A model generated the notes under the pieces. The model was not told the origin of the DNA, made no database searches, and worked only from the letters and a program-made list of their open reading frames with translations. A DNA stretch of 64,000 bases from Lujinxingia vulgaris (GTDB taxonomy: Bacteria > Myxococcota_A > Bradymonadia > Bradymonadales > Bradymonadaceae). Both the position numbers and the translations under genes were made by a program. The first letter of the stretch is position 1. The number at the start of each line of letters is the position of its first letter. The stretch is taken from NCBI RefSeq assembly GCF_007997005.1, contig NZ_VOSL01000053.1, forward strand, positions 81,671 to 145,670, written 5' to 3'. Of this stretch, positions 26,433 to 37,813 are shown piece by piece.

Positions 26433-27422
26433 TTAAGTGTCGGAGGGCTGCGGCGTTGCTCCCGGCGTCGAGCCCACGGAGCGCAACACCGGGCGCGGTC
26501 CTCCGACCTCGGGCATCGTGGCGTTGAGGCTCAGGTAATGCTCGCGCAGCACCTCGCCAAGCTCGGCGTACCACTCCTGCGCCGGCGACGAGGCGCGCCA
26601 CTGCAGGGTCAGCGTGCGTCCGGGCGGGGCGTCGCCAAAGCTGCGCGCGACCAGATCCTGGCCCGGGCGCACCTCCGCGCTCAGCGCGCTGGCCGGCAAG
26701 AGCGTGGCGCCCAGGCCGCTCTCCACCATCCGCACCAGCGTCGCGACGCTGGCAGCGGTCACCGTGGTCGCAGGCGGGCTTCCCGCCAGCCGACACACAT
26801 CCATCGCCTGATCCCTCAAACAGTGCCCATCCTGCATCAAAATCAGACTCGCCCCGGCGATCTCGTCGGTGGCGATGCGCTCCGGCGCGCTCAGCGCGTG
26901 CCCCGCCGGCGCCACGAGCACGAAGGGCTCCACGATCAGGTCCGGGCCGCCTAACCCCTGGTCGTCAAAGGGGCGCGCGAGCAACCCCAGGTCGATCGAG
27001 CCCAGGCGCAGCTCCCGCAAAAGATCGTCGGTCTGCAGCTCCTCGATCGCAAAGGCGACGTCGGGGTAAAGACGACGAAATTTCGCCAGCAGACCGGGCA
27101 GCCCGTAGGGCGCAATCGTAGGGATCACCCCCAGGCGCACCGTGCCCTGGCGCGTGCCGGCATACGCTCGCGCCGCCCCCACCAGCTCCTTCGCCTCCAG
27201 CAACAACCTCCTCGCCCGCTTCACCACCTCCTCACCCGCGCCCGTCAGGAGCACCCGCGGGCGCGCCCGCTCGAAGAGCTCCACGCCCAGCAGCTCCTCC
27301 ACCTCGCGGATCTGCTTGCTAAGTGCGGGCTGGCTGACCGAACATACGCGCGCTGCTTCCACAAATTGTCCGGTGTCGGCCAGAGCCACGATGTACTCGA
27401 GTTGGCGAAGGGTGGGCAGCAT
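26433..27422 (-). CDS. oxyR: Hydrogen-peroxide-sensing LysR regulator OxyR
   Basis: A 329-residue LysR-type regulator. The N-terminal winged helix-turn-helix is LRQLEYIVALADTGQFVEAA with VSQPALSKQIREVEE. The peroxide-sensing signature LMQDGHCLRDQAMDVC places Cys at 201 and 210, the same nine-residue spacing as Cys199 and Cys208 of Escherichia coli OxyR, which form a disulfide on oxidation. The regulatory domain then matches the family (MVESGLGATLLPASAL). It is divergent from katG with a 152-base gap, the usual layout for OxyR control of a catalase-peroxidase. The palindrome at 27428-27440 sits just before its start and may allow control of both genes. Confidence 0.95.
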   Translation of the reverse strand: MLPTLRQLEYIVALADTGQFVEAARVCSVSQPALSKQIREVEELLGVELFERARPRVLLTGAGEEVVKRARRLLLEAKELVGAARAYAGTRQGTVRLGVIPTIAPYGLPGLLAKFRRLYPDVAFAIEELQTDDLLRELRLGSIDLGLLARPFDDQGLGGPDLIVEPFVLVAPAGHALSAPERIATDEIAGASLILMQDGHCLRDQAMDVCRLAGSPPATTVTAASVATLVRMVESGLGATLLPASALSAEVRPGQDLVARSFGDAPPGRTLTLQWRASSPAQEWYAELGEVLREHYLSLNATMPEVGGPRPVLRSVGSTPGATPQPSDT

Positions 27423-27427
27423 CTGAT

Positions 27428-29779
<2,352 letters not shown>

Positions 29780-29843
29780 GTGCGACCGGGAGGGGTGATG
29801 CCCCTCTCAGCCGCATAAAATCAGGGCTTCGGGCCTGAACGAC

Positions 29844-29880
29844 AAACCCCTCGCCGCGGATGCGGCGAGGGGTTTTGTTT
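29844..29880 (+). terminator. Intrinsic terminator after katG
   Basis: A 14-bp perfect stem (AAACCCCTCGCCGC at 29844-29857 with GCGGCGAGGGGTTT at 29862-29875), a 4-base loop and the following TTTTGTTT run make a textbook terminator 65 bases after the katG stop. Confidence 0.93.
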
Positions 29881-30161
29881 AGAGGAGAAGGGTGAAAACA
29901 AGGAGGGGGGCGCCCAAACAGGCGTTGGAGGGATGAGTACAATCACGTGCTACGTGAAGGGCACTGGCTCTCTGCCAGAACGTCGCCACAAGTTTTTCGT
30001 CGAGGGCACCGACGTCCAAAATGTACGTGAAGGTATCGAAAGTAAACGTTGTGTTTCGTAGGAGAGGGAGGCTGGAGATGTTAGTCTCCCGCATACCTGT
30101 TTTGAGGTCTGACTCACTGGGAGTTGGCTGGATTTAGCATCCCATTCATAGGAGATGATTT

Positions 30162-30995
30162 ATGTTGAGTTCGAAACGGCCGGTAGGAACCACGATTCTT
30201 AATCGCCTGGTCGGGGTGGCCCTTTTAGCGATGGTGGCCGGCTCGTTGGCCTGCAGTGATACCGCGGACGATGACCCTCCCGGAACGACGGACGAGAATG
30301 GAGAGAACGGAGACAACGGCGACGATAACGAGAACCCCGTAACCGGCACCTCGCGCTGTGAGCTGCTTCCCGGCGATGAAACCTCCGAAGAAGGCACGGT
30401 GGGCATCAACCAGCGCATCGACATCAACTCCGGCGCCGGTCTGGTCCGATATCAGAACGTCACGCAGATCAACGGGAATCTCTACATCTACCTGAACGAA
30501 GACGAGAGCGTGGACTGCGTCGAGTTCCCGAACCTGCGCGTGGTGACCGGTGTCATCAACATCATTGGCGCCGGTACCGCCGTGGAGACCGTGAACTTTC
30601 CCGTGCTTCAAAAAGCGGGCGGAGTTTCCATCGATGAGGTCGATGTGGCCTCGGAGGTCTCGGTGCTGCGCGAGGTTCATATGGAGAATCTGCTGATCAC
30701 GGAGATGCCCATGGCCGGCGGCCCCCGGATTGGCGACATGCGCATCAGCAGCACCACCAGCCTGGAGACCTTCTCGGCGCCACTGCTCGAAACCACCGGT
30801 GACGTGTATGTCGGGGCCAACGACGCGTTGCAGTCCCTGGACCTGGCGAGCTTGAACGAGGCCTCTCGCCTCGCGTTCTTCCAGAACCCCGAGCTTTGTC
30901 TGAGCGCGATCAATGCACTCGTGGAACAGGTCGAAGAGGAGACGCCCTCGGTGAGCGTCGACGTTGACGCCAATAGCGGCAACGAGGGTTGCTGA
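30162..30995 (+). CDS. Lipoprotein with receptor-L-domain-like repeats
   Basis: A 277-residue lipoprotein. The signal peptide ends in GSLAC, followed by an Asp/Glu/Asn/Gly-rich linker (residues 32-60). The body has repeating strands of the kind found in receptor L domains and leucine-rich surface proteins: ITQINGNLYIYLNEDESVDC-like pattern, FPNLRVVTGVINIIG, FPVLQKAGGVSI, APLLETTGDVYVGANDAL. Each unit is about 24 residues with buried Leu/Val/Ile, so a right-handed solenoid is likely. GGAG stands upstream of the ATG. It opens the accessory region to the right of katG. The binding partner is unknown. Confidence 0.75.
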   Translation: MLSSKRPVGTTILNRLVGVALLAMVAGSLACSDTADDDPPGTTDENGENGDNGDDNENPVTGTSRCELLPGDETSEEGTVGINQRIDINSGAGLVRYQNVTQINGNLYIYLNEDESVDCVEFPNLRVVTGVINIIGAGTAVETVNFPVLQKAGGVSIDEVDVASEVSVLREVHMENLLITEMPMAGGPRIGDMRISSTTSLETFSAPLLETTGDVYVGANDALQSLDLASLNEASRLAFFQNPELCLSAINALVEQVEEETPSVSVDVDANSGNEGC

Positions 30996-31202
30996 GATCA
31001 TGATGGAATCCTCGCCGCCGTATCGTCACATCGGCGGCGAGGATGTTGGTGACAGGCGCGCGGGGCGACGCGTTTACCGACGATGCGTGGATTCAGCCCG
31101 GGGATCTTGCTAAGCATGGGGCTTCTTTCACAGCGCTCGGAACCTGCGGACAGAGGCACGTCCTGATCCGCGGCGAGCAAACCCCTGGTGGCGAGACGGC
31201 CG

Positions 31203-31781
31203 ATGAAACTCACATGCTCAAACATCGCGAAGCGCCGGAGGTTGCTCGTCCTGGTTCAGGCTCTCGTCTTACTCGGGATGGCGTCGTGCTACGACGGCCT
31301 ACCGGACGACTACACCGCGACGGGGGAGGTGGAGTTCTATCCGAATGGCTCTGTGGTCACGCAGGAACTCTCCCAATGTGATGTGCGCTACCAGGGCGTC
31401 TACTTCACCTACGAGGAACCCTACGATCACTATGAGTTTCACGTCTCCTGCTTCGACACGGGCTCGGTGGGATGGCGGCCGCCGGCAACACAAAGCGAGC
31501 TCGACGCGATGATTCGCGAGGGCGAAACGATCGCCCTGGATGAAGCCTATGGCACGATCATCGAGTGCCGGGACGGCATCAGCCCCTGCGCCACCGCGTA
31601 CCGGGAGTGCGTCTACGACAGCGCCGTCGACACCGAGGGCTACAGCCGCCTGACCCGCTATTTTGTTGAGCGCGAGAACATCATCGACCTCGACGCCGCA
31701 TGGACCTTTCACGCCTCGCACGAGTTCCATATTCCGGGGTGCATGAAAGGGTATGTGGAGTTTAAGGTGAATGTTAAGTAG
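31203..31781 (+). CDS. Small lipoprotein of unknown function
   Basis: A 192-residue protein. From the ATG at 31203 the signal peptide has a basic start (IAKRRR), a hydrophobic core and the lipobox GMASC. The mature part carries four further Cys residues (for example IIECRDGISPCATAYREC) that could form disulfides, and no recognised domain. A GTG at 31188 is an alternative start but would only lengthen the basic leader. The previous lipoprotein gene ends 207 bases upstream. I can offer no function. Confidence 0.65.
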   Translation: MKLTCSNIAKRRRLLVLVQALVLLGMASCYDGLPDDYTATGEVEFYPNGSVVTQELSQCDVRYQGVYFTYEEPYDHYEFHVSCFDTGSVGWRPPATQSELDAMIREGETIALDEAYGTIIECRDGISPCATAYRECVYDSAVDTEGYSRLTRYFVERENIIDLDAAWTFHASHEFHIPGCMKGYVEFKVNVK

Positions 31782-31822
31782 TGGCGGGTTGAACGTCGTA
31801 TAAGAAGAACGAAGGTTCAGAT

Positions 31823-32326
31823 ATGCATACAGGGCTTATGTCTACCGAACTCTTTTGTTATCGTGCCCGTGCCTTCTGTAACCTGATCGAAAATACAAGT
31901 CATTACGGACATAAGGAGCTGCAACACCTCGTGTCCGCGTTAGCCCTTTTGTACTCCGAAGCGAACCGGCTTATTCTCTGCGACGTCGACGAAGTGGACG
32001 ACGAACAACAACCACCTTCAGTAAAACAGACAGAGCGGGAAGTGATCGTCAACCGCATCACGGCGGCGTTACATCAAGAGTACTATCGAGTTGTCGATCC
32101 CCTCAATATTTATGAAAGCCCGGCACCTACCATGAGCCAGATTTCTGATGATTTGACGGACATCTGGCAAGAGTTAACGATTGGATTAAGGTTGTGGGAC
32201 CGGGTCAATGCCAAAGATCGGAGGCTGGCCCAATGGCACTGGGCATTCTCATTTTCGTCTCATTGGGGTCTACATGCCGTAAACGCGATAACTTATATGC
32301 ATCACACTTTGGCGAGAATGCGCTAA
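31823..32326 (+). CDS. DUF5063-like protein, possible orphan immunity protein
   Basis: A 167-residue soluble, helical protein. The pattern FCNLIENTSHYGHKELQHLV, then YYRVVDPLNIYES, then ISDDLTDIWQEL and a WHWAFSFSSHWGLHAVNAI end, matches the DUF5063 family as I know it, which is common in small gene clusters beside polymorphic toxin systems. No signal peptide. GAAGG precedes the ATG. It is the first of several small genes between 31.8 and 37.6 kb that look like stored immunity genes. Immunity is inferred from neighbourhood and family habit; it could be a stand-alone protein. Confidence 0.7.
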   Translation: MHTGLMSTELFCYRARAFCNLIENTSHYGHKELQHLVSALALLYSEANRLILCDVDEVDDEQQPPSVKQTEREVIVNRITAALHQEYYRVVDPLNIYESPAPTMSQISDDLTDIWQELTIGLRLWDRVNAKDRRLAQWHWAFSFSSHWGLHAVNAITYMHHTLARMR

Positions 32327-32626
32327 TGAGTTCAAAAACAATAATAGAATCGCAATAGGTATAAGGGGCAGTGGGCTTATCCGCTATGCGCTGAATCGCT
32401 AGTGTTGGAAGTGGTTATCCAGATGTCTGAGCTTCGTGTCAGCGAGTGATGAACACTATCTGTATTCCGGCGAGGATTGTTTTGGGTACAGGGAAATGAA
32501 GTTTGAGCGGTGGGGCTCAAAACAGTGTTAAACCCAAACGTGGCCCTGCAAGATAGAGTGTTTTAGCCGGTTGCGTCTTGTTTTTCGTGCATGGAAGTCT
32601 AAGGCCTAACGCGTGGGAGGGCGTCT
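32327..32626. other. AT-richer intergenic region
   Basis: About 300 bases without a convincing gene, clearly richer in A and T than the core chromosome. No strong hairpin or repeat. It probably holds the promoter of the small gene at 32627. Confidence 0.5.
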
Positions 32627-32908
32627 TTGTCAAAACAAACGTTTCGCAAATATGAGCGGCTGAAAGGGCGAATTCGTGAAATCCTGGTTACGTATTGGGA
32701 TCCATTAGGTGTGAATAAATACCCTCATGTCTGGGATGAATATGATCCCTATCTGTTCCGGATCTTTAAGCGGATTGAGGACGGATCTACCGAGGAAGAC
32801 ATCGCCAATTATTTGGTCAGCCTCGAAGTCCATAGTATGGGACTGTCGCCTGCCGATGAAGTGCGCGCGTCAGAGGCCGCGGTCCGCCTGGTGGCCCTAT
32901 TGGACTAA
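32627..32908 (+). CDS. Small acidic protein, candidate orphan immunity protein
   Basis: A 93-residue soluble protein. It starts at a TTG with GGGAGGG six bases upstream, which makes the rare start credible. The core ILVTYWDPLGV, then WDEYDPYLFRIFKRIEDGS, IANYLVSLEVHSMGL, resembles a widespread family of short helical proteins seen in toxin-immunity clusters (WDP-x-GV, DEYD and MGL positions conserved, from memory). It lies between the DUF5063-like gene and a membrane protein gene that begins four bases after its stop. Immunity is inferred; no toxin partner is adjacent. Confidence 0.65.
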   Translation: MSKQTFRKYERLKGRIREILVTYWDPLGVNKYPHVWDEYDPYLFRIFKRIEDGSTEEDIANYLVSLEVHSMGLSPADEVRASEAAVRLVALLD

Positions 32909-32911
32909 CGT

Positions 32912-33649
32912 ATGCTCGGACGAGTCATGGAGAGAACAATCCGAGAGTCTGGCTGCCTGGTGGCGCGATACACGGTCTGCTTCATCGCTTGCCTGGTGGT
33001 CTTCATACCCGGGAGTGCGTGGTCATTCACGTCACAAACCTCCAATGCCCTGTTGGAAGATAGTCGTTTAAATCTAGACATTCTCGCGAACTCTTCCTCG
33101 TCCTTCTCCATCTATTCTAGGCAGGACTCGGCAAGCACCGAATTCAGCGACGCAAATCAATGTGTCGCGGGTGACGATTCGAACGAACCAGGGTGCGGAT
33201 TTAGTACCGGTGCAATTGAGGGGCTTCTCGGGTGCGCGGGGGCAGGCACGATCGCGTTTTACGGCATTCCTGGCGCAATTATCGCGATCCCGGAGTGGGG
33301 GCGCTTTATCAATGCCGGAGTGTTTTCGCTCTGGTCGCTCGCTCCAATCGTGAGTTTCGCTACTGCCATGATCGCGCCCGGGAGTCTCAGTCGTTTTAAG
33401 GTGCTCGCTGTGCACACTCCCGTTCTCTTGGGGAGCGCCGGGATGATCTATTACAACCTCGGCGTCGCTCAGAAACATCCGGTCTGGGCACGGTCTTTGG
33501 TTCAGCTGGGTGGCGCGCTTGGGATTGGAGTTGCATATATGTATGCGTGGTCCTCGGTCGTAGATCGTTGGGGAGGAACTCACGCAGAGGACTCGGGATT
33601 GAAGATTCACGCCAGTCCGGTGAGGGTGGATGTGATGTACCGTTGGTGA
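32912..33649 (+). CDS. Membrane protein with N-terminal signal-like segment, unknown
   Basis: A 245-residue protein beginning three bases after the previous stop; ATG at 32912 or 32927 are both possible. An N-terminal hydrophobic segment (YTVCFIACLVVFIPGSAWS) looks like a signal peptide, followed by a Ser-rich stretch and three or four further hydrophobic segments (GLLGCAGAGTIAFYGIPGAI, SLAPIVSFATAMIAP, VLLGSAGMIYYNLGV, LGGALGIGVAYMYAW). No domain is recognised. Its place in the small-gene row suggests it travels with that cassette, perhaps as a membrane immunity protein, but that is only a guess. Confidence 0.55.
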   Translation: MLGRVMERTIRESGCLVARYTVCFIACLVVFIPGSAWSFTSQTSNALLEDSRLNLDILANSSSSFSIYSRQDSASTEFSDANQCVAGDDSNEPGCGFSTGAIEGLLGCAGAGTIAFYGIPGAIIAIPEWGRFINAGVFSLWSLAPIVSFATAMIAPGSLSRFKVLAVHTPVLLGSAGMIYYNLGVAQKHPVWARSLVQLGGALGIGVAYMYAWSSVVDRWGGTHAEDSGLKIHASPVRVDVMYRW

Positions 33650-33799
33650 ATGGTTGTTTTGATAGGTGATGCGGGTTTTGTCGCGTTCATGTTTTCAAAT
33701 GAAAGTCGTTTTAGCACTGCGATCGATGGAGGCCCGCTGGCTCGAATCGTATTTAAAGTTCGTTTATCTGAAAATTGTGATCCATTCTCGACATCACCC

Positions 33800-35200
33800 T
33801 CATAGGACTTGTGGGTCTGAATGAGACAACCAAGTCCTCGCCGCCTCGCGAACATTCGCGTACTCGCACGTATCAAGCGACATTTCGCGAATGCGCGCGG
33901 CGACGACCGGGTCGCACTTCACGAGTGTCATGGCGAGTTCACGGACTTCGTCGTTGCTGTCCCATAAGGATTCTCGTCCGAGGTCTACGCCGGCCTCGCT
34001 GCCGCTTGCTTTAAGGGCTTTAAGTACTCGGGGGCGGGCCTGGCAGTAGGGGAGTTGGTAGAAGGCGCGCGTTAGGAGATCTGTTGAGCGTGAGTCGGCG
34101 ATGGAGGCCAATGCGTCGATCATGGTGCAAGCTCTGTAGACCCCAGGGTCGCCAGCTTCGCCTTCCAAGGCTGCCAACAACGCGTCTTCCACCATCGCGC
34201 GTTCGGCGGGAGTAGCGTGGCACTCCAGGATACGGTATGCCGCCATGCGACGTGCGCCCGGGGAGTTCAACCACTCTCTGGCGAGTGGGAGGGTGACAAA
34301 GCCGGGAAGTCCTTCGAGGTAACGAAAGTAGAAAGGGCGGAGTGCCGTACTTTTGGACGTTGGACCTCCGGGGTCGCGCTTCAAGGCGCGACAAACCTCG
34401 TTAAGAATCGTGGTGTTGTGTTGTCGGCCGAGTACACGAAACGCAGCTCCGATGACGAAGCGATCAGAACTCCGCGTCGCGGCGATGAGGAGCTCGACAC
34501 TTGCTGAATCCCTGCGACTTTCAAGGAGAGGAATCGTGTTGAGGTAGGTTTGCGGGCTGAGCTGCCGAAGGAGCGCTTCCGTGCTCATCGAAGCGTCTGG
34601 CATGGTGTCGGCGTGTTCTTGCATGCGTTCATCGTGCCTGCGACGCACAGACGCTGCGATGCGATGATGACGAGCGCTTAGAGCTGCCCACCGCTCCAGA
34701 CGTCTCTCATCGTATGGGTCGATCAGGTCTTCAAGCTCGTGATCGTCCAAATTCTTGCTGGCTTTCATGAGCTCGGTGTTGGTCAGAATGACCATGTTGT
34801 ACTCGGATTCCATCTCGACCACGGTGCTGAATATGCTTCGCCAGTCTGGGCTGTGAAGCAGTGTCGAAACCTCTGCCCGCGCCTCGGTACTACCGCGAGC
34901 GGCGAGTTCGGCGAGCACCCATGCAGCAAGGGAGGGTACATCTGTTTCGTACGAAGGATTCGTACGGTAGATTGCTGCGACCGATGATGGGCAAACGTTG
35001 AGCTCGATGGACAATCGAGCGTAGTAGCGTTGGCGGTCTTCGAGCTGCGGATCCCATCGTGGGTCGTGTTCGATGCATTGAAGTAAGAGGTCGGATGAAC
35101 CAGGAGTGTTCAGCGCATTAAGAAACCCTCGGCCTTGCCCGCGCTGCAGCTGGCCCAGGAGGGTGTCGTGATGAGCGATCGGGGTGTCTGTGAAGCTCAT
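33800..35200 (-). CDS. HEAT-repeat-like helical protein
   Basis: A 466-residue soluble protein from the ATG at 35200 (MSFTDTPIAHHD). The second half shows repeating helical pairs of about 30-40 residues with patterns such as LLESRRDSASVELLIAATRS, RFVIGAAFRVLGRQHNTTIL and DPGVYRACTMIDALASIADS, typical of HEAT or PBS-lyase-like scaffolds that mediate protein contacts. An earlier in-frame TTG at 35290 would overlap the start of the divergent gene at 35266. No catalytic motif. It is the only leftward gene in the small-gene row. Function unknown. Confidence 0.65.
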   Translation of the reverse strand: MSFTDTPIAHHDTLLGQLQRGQGRGFLNALNTPGSSDLLLQCIEHDPRWDPQLEDRQRYYARLSIELNVCPSSVAAIYRTNPSYETDVPSLAAWVLAELAARGSTEARAEVSTLLHSPDWRSIFSTVVEMESEYNMVILTNTELMKASKNLDDHELEDLIDPYDERRLERWAALSARHHRIAASVRRRHDERMQEHADTMPDASMSTEALLRQLSPQTYLNTIPLLESRRDSASVELLIAATRSSDRFVIGAAFRVLGRQHNTTILNEVCRALKRDPGGPTSKSTALRPFYFRYLEGLPGFVTLPLAREWLNSPGARRMAAYRILECHATPAERAMVEDALLAALEGEAGDPGVYRACTMIDALASIADSRSTDLLTRAFYQLPYCQARPRVLKALKASGSEAGVDLGRESLWDSNDEVRELAMTLVKCDPVVAARIREMSLDTCEYANVREAARTWLSHSDPQVL

Positions 35201-35265
35201 GTAGTCAGGCAAAAGAATCTCGGCCGAAGGCTGTTGGGTGATGACGCGGGGAAGGTGGTGACGGG

Positions 35266-35745
35266 ATGTTTTGGGGGAAGAGAAAGTCAATGAGAGCGAA
35301 TAGTCTCAAGCCCGATGAGGGTTCGCAACAGTCGGGATTTGACATGAGTGAAAGTGGCAATCAAAAACTATTACGGGCCATGATGACTGTTGAGTTGTGG
35401 GTTTATCGCGAGAACATTTTAAATACACTCGAACTCATTGCCGATGGCCCGGGCCAACGCGAGTATCAGCGTCAAGTGCCCTTTGTGAGTGTGCCAGCCG
35501 AGTTGTTCAACCAGTGGGATGACTTTTACTATCCTGACGATGACCATTTCCGTGAGGCGTTTTCTGACCTTAAACTAATTGTGCTTTCGACGTTTGATAG
35601 AGTTTTCAACGATGTAGCTGATGCGACCGCGCAAGAGCTTGCTCTACTCGACGAGTTTATGAAGATGGAAGCGTGTAAGACGCTTTCTTTTGCGGCGAGG
35701 GAGGCGTTGAGTCGCATTGAAAAGGTTGGGGATATCCAGGCGTAG
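35266..35745 (+). CDS. Small soluble protein of unknown function, possible orphan immunity protein
   Basis: A 159-residue acidic protein. A purine-rich GGGGAAGGTGG lies upstream of the ATG at 35266; starts at 35290 or 35344 are alternatives. The sequence is helical (MTVELWVYRENILNTLELIA, DDHFREAFSDLKLIVLSTFD, VADATAQELALLDEFMKM) with no signal peptide or known motif. It is divergent from the HEAT-like gene and precedes an Imm8-like gene in the same direction. Placement and size fit the immunity-gene row, but no family is recognised. Confidence 0.6.
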   Translation: MFWGKRKSMRANSLKPDEGSQQSGFDMSESGNQKLLRAMMTVELWVYRENILNTLELIADGPGQREYQRQVPFVSVPAELFNQWDDFYYPDDDHFREAFSDLKLIVLSTFDRVFNDVADATAQELALLDEFMKMEACKTLSFAAREALSRIEKVGDIQA

Positions 35746-35860
35746 GAGGATGAACGAAATGGCTGAGATAAAACTGATTTTTTAAATATGTAGGCTGAAC
35801 ACGTGGACATCGGTAAGTGAATGTTTGAAAGTATTCGGCATTAAATGAAAAGAGGGTTTA

Positions 35861-36238
35861 ATGAAAGCAGCCTTGATTAATTATCATAGCCCTGATGTGG
35901 ATGATCTTGACTCCTGGGAGCCAGAACAAAGCGATTGCTTTGGGTTTCTTCTCGAAGTGGAGATTGGGATAAGCTTTGAAAAAGGAGCAGATGTTTTCCA
36001 GTTCATGGTGTGTACGCCTCGATGGTTGGAGGAAAACTATAAGAAGGAGAAGGTGGTTTCCTTAAGGGGGTATATAGTAGTGTTTCGCTACGACTTATAT
36101 GAGATTGTTAGCTGGATCGATAACTTGATCGATAAGGCGGCCGGAGATGACTGGGAGTCGATTGCGACCTGGATCGGACGTTATGGGCTCTGGGAGTTCA
36201 CGGACCATGATACACAACCCGTTTTGTTCCCAGGGTGA
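35861..36238 (+). CDS. Imm8-family immunity protein (orphan)
   Basis: A 125-residue protein that matches the Imm8 family as I remember it: MKAALINYHSPDVDDLDSW at the start, then CFGFLLEVEIG, FQFMVCTPRWL and a WIGRYGLWEF end. Imm8 proteins protect the producer against toxins of polymorphic secretion systems. AGAGGG precedes the ATG. No toxin gene lies next to it, so it is an orphan: either a leftover from a lost toxin module or kept for defence against neighbours that carry the toxin. Base composition is lower in GC than the flanking core genes. Confidence 0.85.
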   Translation: MKAALINYHSPDVDDLDSWEPEQSDCFGFLLEVEIGISFEKGADVFQFMVCTPRWLEENYKKEKVVSLRGYIVVFRYDLYEIVSWIDNLIDKAAGDDWESIATWIGRYGLWEFTDHDTQPVLFPG

Positions 36239-36452
36239 TCAAACGCCATTGTGCAAACAATGCATGATCAATATAAATCGATAATAATGATAAGAATTTG
36301 CTTGCCTTGCGCCGCTAAGTTGACGCGATGCCGGCTCCGTGATGTACTCGTCATAGATTAATTTCTTGGCGGAAAATTTTTTTGTTGATAAATGTTGCTC
36401 GCAGGATCTTCGAGAACACGTCGTTGCAGTAAGTTGATTTGGAATTCATTTC

Positions 36453-36806
36453 ATGATTGTAAATCGGTATTTCGTTCATGTAGATGCGAACGCGGGTGAG
36501 AGAAATAGTCACGGCGTGTTTTTCATGCGGGACCCCAGGAGCAACGACGGCATTATTTTTTATTGTTCCGAGTTTTCTATAATATGGGCCAGGTTTGAAG
36601 ATGTTCCCGATCCAAATAAGTGCTTCGGTCTCCATGATTTCAAGCGGAGAGAGCGGCGGTTGGAGCCAGCTACCTGGGAGGAGATCGAATCGGCCGGTTT
36701 GCGAGCGGCGGTTGATTATGTTTTGGAAGAAGGATTTCGTCCGGGGCTGCGGTCCAATAAAATAGCAATTGGCGAGTTCTTAGAGTCGAACAGGCTGCAG
36801 AAATGA
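36453..36806 (+). CDS. Small unknown protein in the immunity-gene row
   Basis: A 117-residue soluble protein with no recognised family. Notable pieces are YFVHVDANAGERNSHGVFFM, DGIIFYCSEFSIIWARFEDV and TWEEIESAGLRAAVDYVLEE. The mix of strands first and helices later resembles small immunity proteins. The site before the ATG is weak (GGAA). The gene is clearly AT-richer than the chromosome to either side, which suggests later acquisition. Confidence 0.5.
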   Translation: MIVNRYFVHVDANAGERNSHGVFFMRDPRSNDGIIFYCSEFSIIWARFEDVPDPNKCFGLHDFKRRERRLEPATWEEIESAGLRAAVDYVLEEGFRPGLRSNKIAIGEFLESNRLQK

Positions 36807-36851
36807 AGGGTCATTAATTTTCATTTGGCATGATGGCACAGATAAACAGGA

Positions 36852-37577
36852 GTGAGCGTGGTTGCGAGTAGAAAGGTTTCAGTGGGGCCAATTGTTTCCT
36901 ATGAGGAGGCATGTCGATATTTGGAGTTTGATGGTGTTGATTTTTTCGTGCTTTTACAGCCTCACCCGGCGTTTGGAAACAGTGATGTTATTCCGAGAGA
37001 GGAAGTTGAGAAGCTCCTTTGCAACGATCTGGGCGGAAGTTTTGGGCTGATGGCTTCTCCCGAACAGAGTTATCGAGCTATAGAGTCCGCTGCGATTGAT
37101 CTGCAAGCATCATTCGTGGATTTTGATTGGCGGTTCTTTCCCCATACTAGTTTTATTGATTTTCTAAAAAAATTTGATTTTCCTATAAGACTTAGCGGTT
37201 GTGATGTGGATTATCAAGGATGTGTTTCGTCGGTGGAATATAGATTGGAGTTGTTTGAGAGTGTCGGTGATTATAATGCGGTCGTTTCGATCGCGACGGA
37301 TGTTAAAAATCCTTTTGAGTTTTTACTGTATGAAAGTGGCGAGTTTCCGGATGATCTTCTGTTGAGTGACGTGGTTGGGTTTATTAAAAGAATGAAAAAC
37401 AATGTTTTGATAAATTGCAATTGGGAAGTTGGTGAGTATTTGTCTGAGTTTCTTTTTTATATTTCGTACGATGTTACATTGCTTTTATATGTCGGAGAGC
37501 AGTTCGCTACGCGACTTGTTCCGGCGTGTGTGGAGCGTAGTCGTGTTGAGGAGACACTCTCTCGTTTGCTTGTGTGA
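36852..37577 (+). CDS. AT-rich unknown protein in the immunity-gene row
   Basis: A 241-residue protein, probably starting at GTG 36852 or GTG 36858 behind the purine-rich AACAGGAG. It is rich in Phe, Asp and Val with many strands (VDFFVLLQPHP, ASFVDFDWRFFPHTSFIDFL, NVLINCNWEVGEYLSEFLFY) and no signal peptide. No family is recognised. Its codon use is strikingly AT-rich (many TTT, GAT and GTT codons) next to core genes that use GC endings, a sign of horizontal transfer. The size and context would suit an immunity protein, but nothing in the sequence proves it. Confidence 0.6.
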   Translation: MSVVASRKVSVGPIVSYEEACRYLEFDGVDFFVLLQPHPAFGNSDVIPREEVEKLLCNDLGGSFGLMASPEQSYRAIESAAIDLQASFVDFDWRFFPHTSFIDFLKKFDFPIRLSGCDVDYQGCVSSVEYRLELFESVGDYNAVVSIATDVKNPFEFLLYESGEFPDDLLLSDVVGFIKRMKNNVLINCNWEVGEYLSEFLFYISYDVTLLLYVGEQFATRLVPACVERSRVEETLSRLLV

Positions 37578-37813
37578 AATCACTCTTCCCCCTGTCAATT
37601 AAACCATATCTATAAATAGTTGTGCCTGGTCGAGACAGATCTAACAAAATCGGACTGGCGGTTTATTCTGCCTCCCGGACTATCAAGCCACCGTTGTGAC
37701 AATGGTGCCTGGCCAGCCCAATCTTATCCGAGTCGGCTTAGATGATGAACAGGATTTGAGTTGAATGCGCGCTTCCAAAGCGGTCTGACTGCCGACCGAA
37801 GAATCGCCATCGG

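Noticed and set aside
29879..30094. A 71-codon frame on the minus strand after katG
   Set aside because: No ribosome binding site, no motif and it overlaps the terminator region.
36351..36635. A 94-codon frame on the minus strand across the start of the small gene at 36453
   Set aside because: It lacks a credible start and overlaps a better supported frame with a consistent direction in the gene row.
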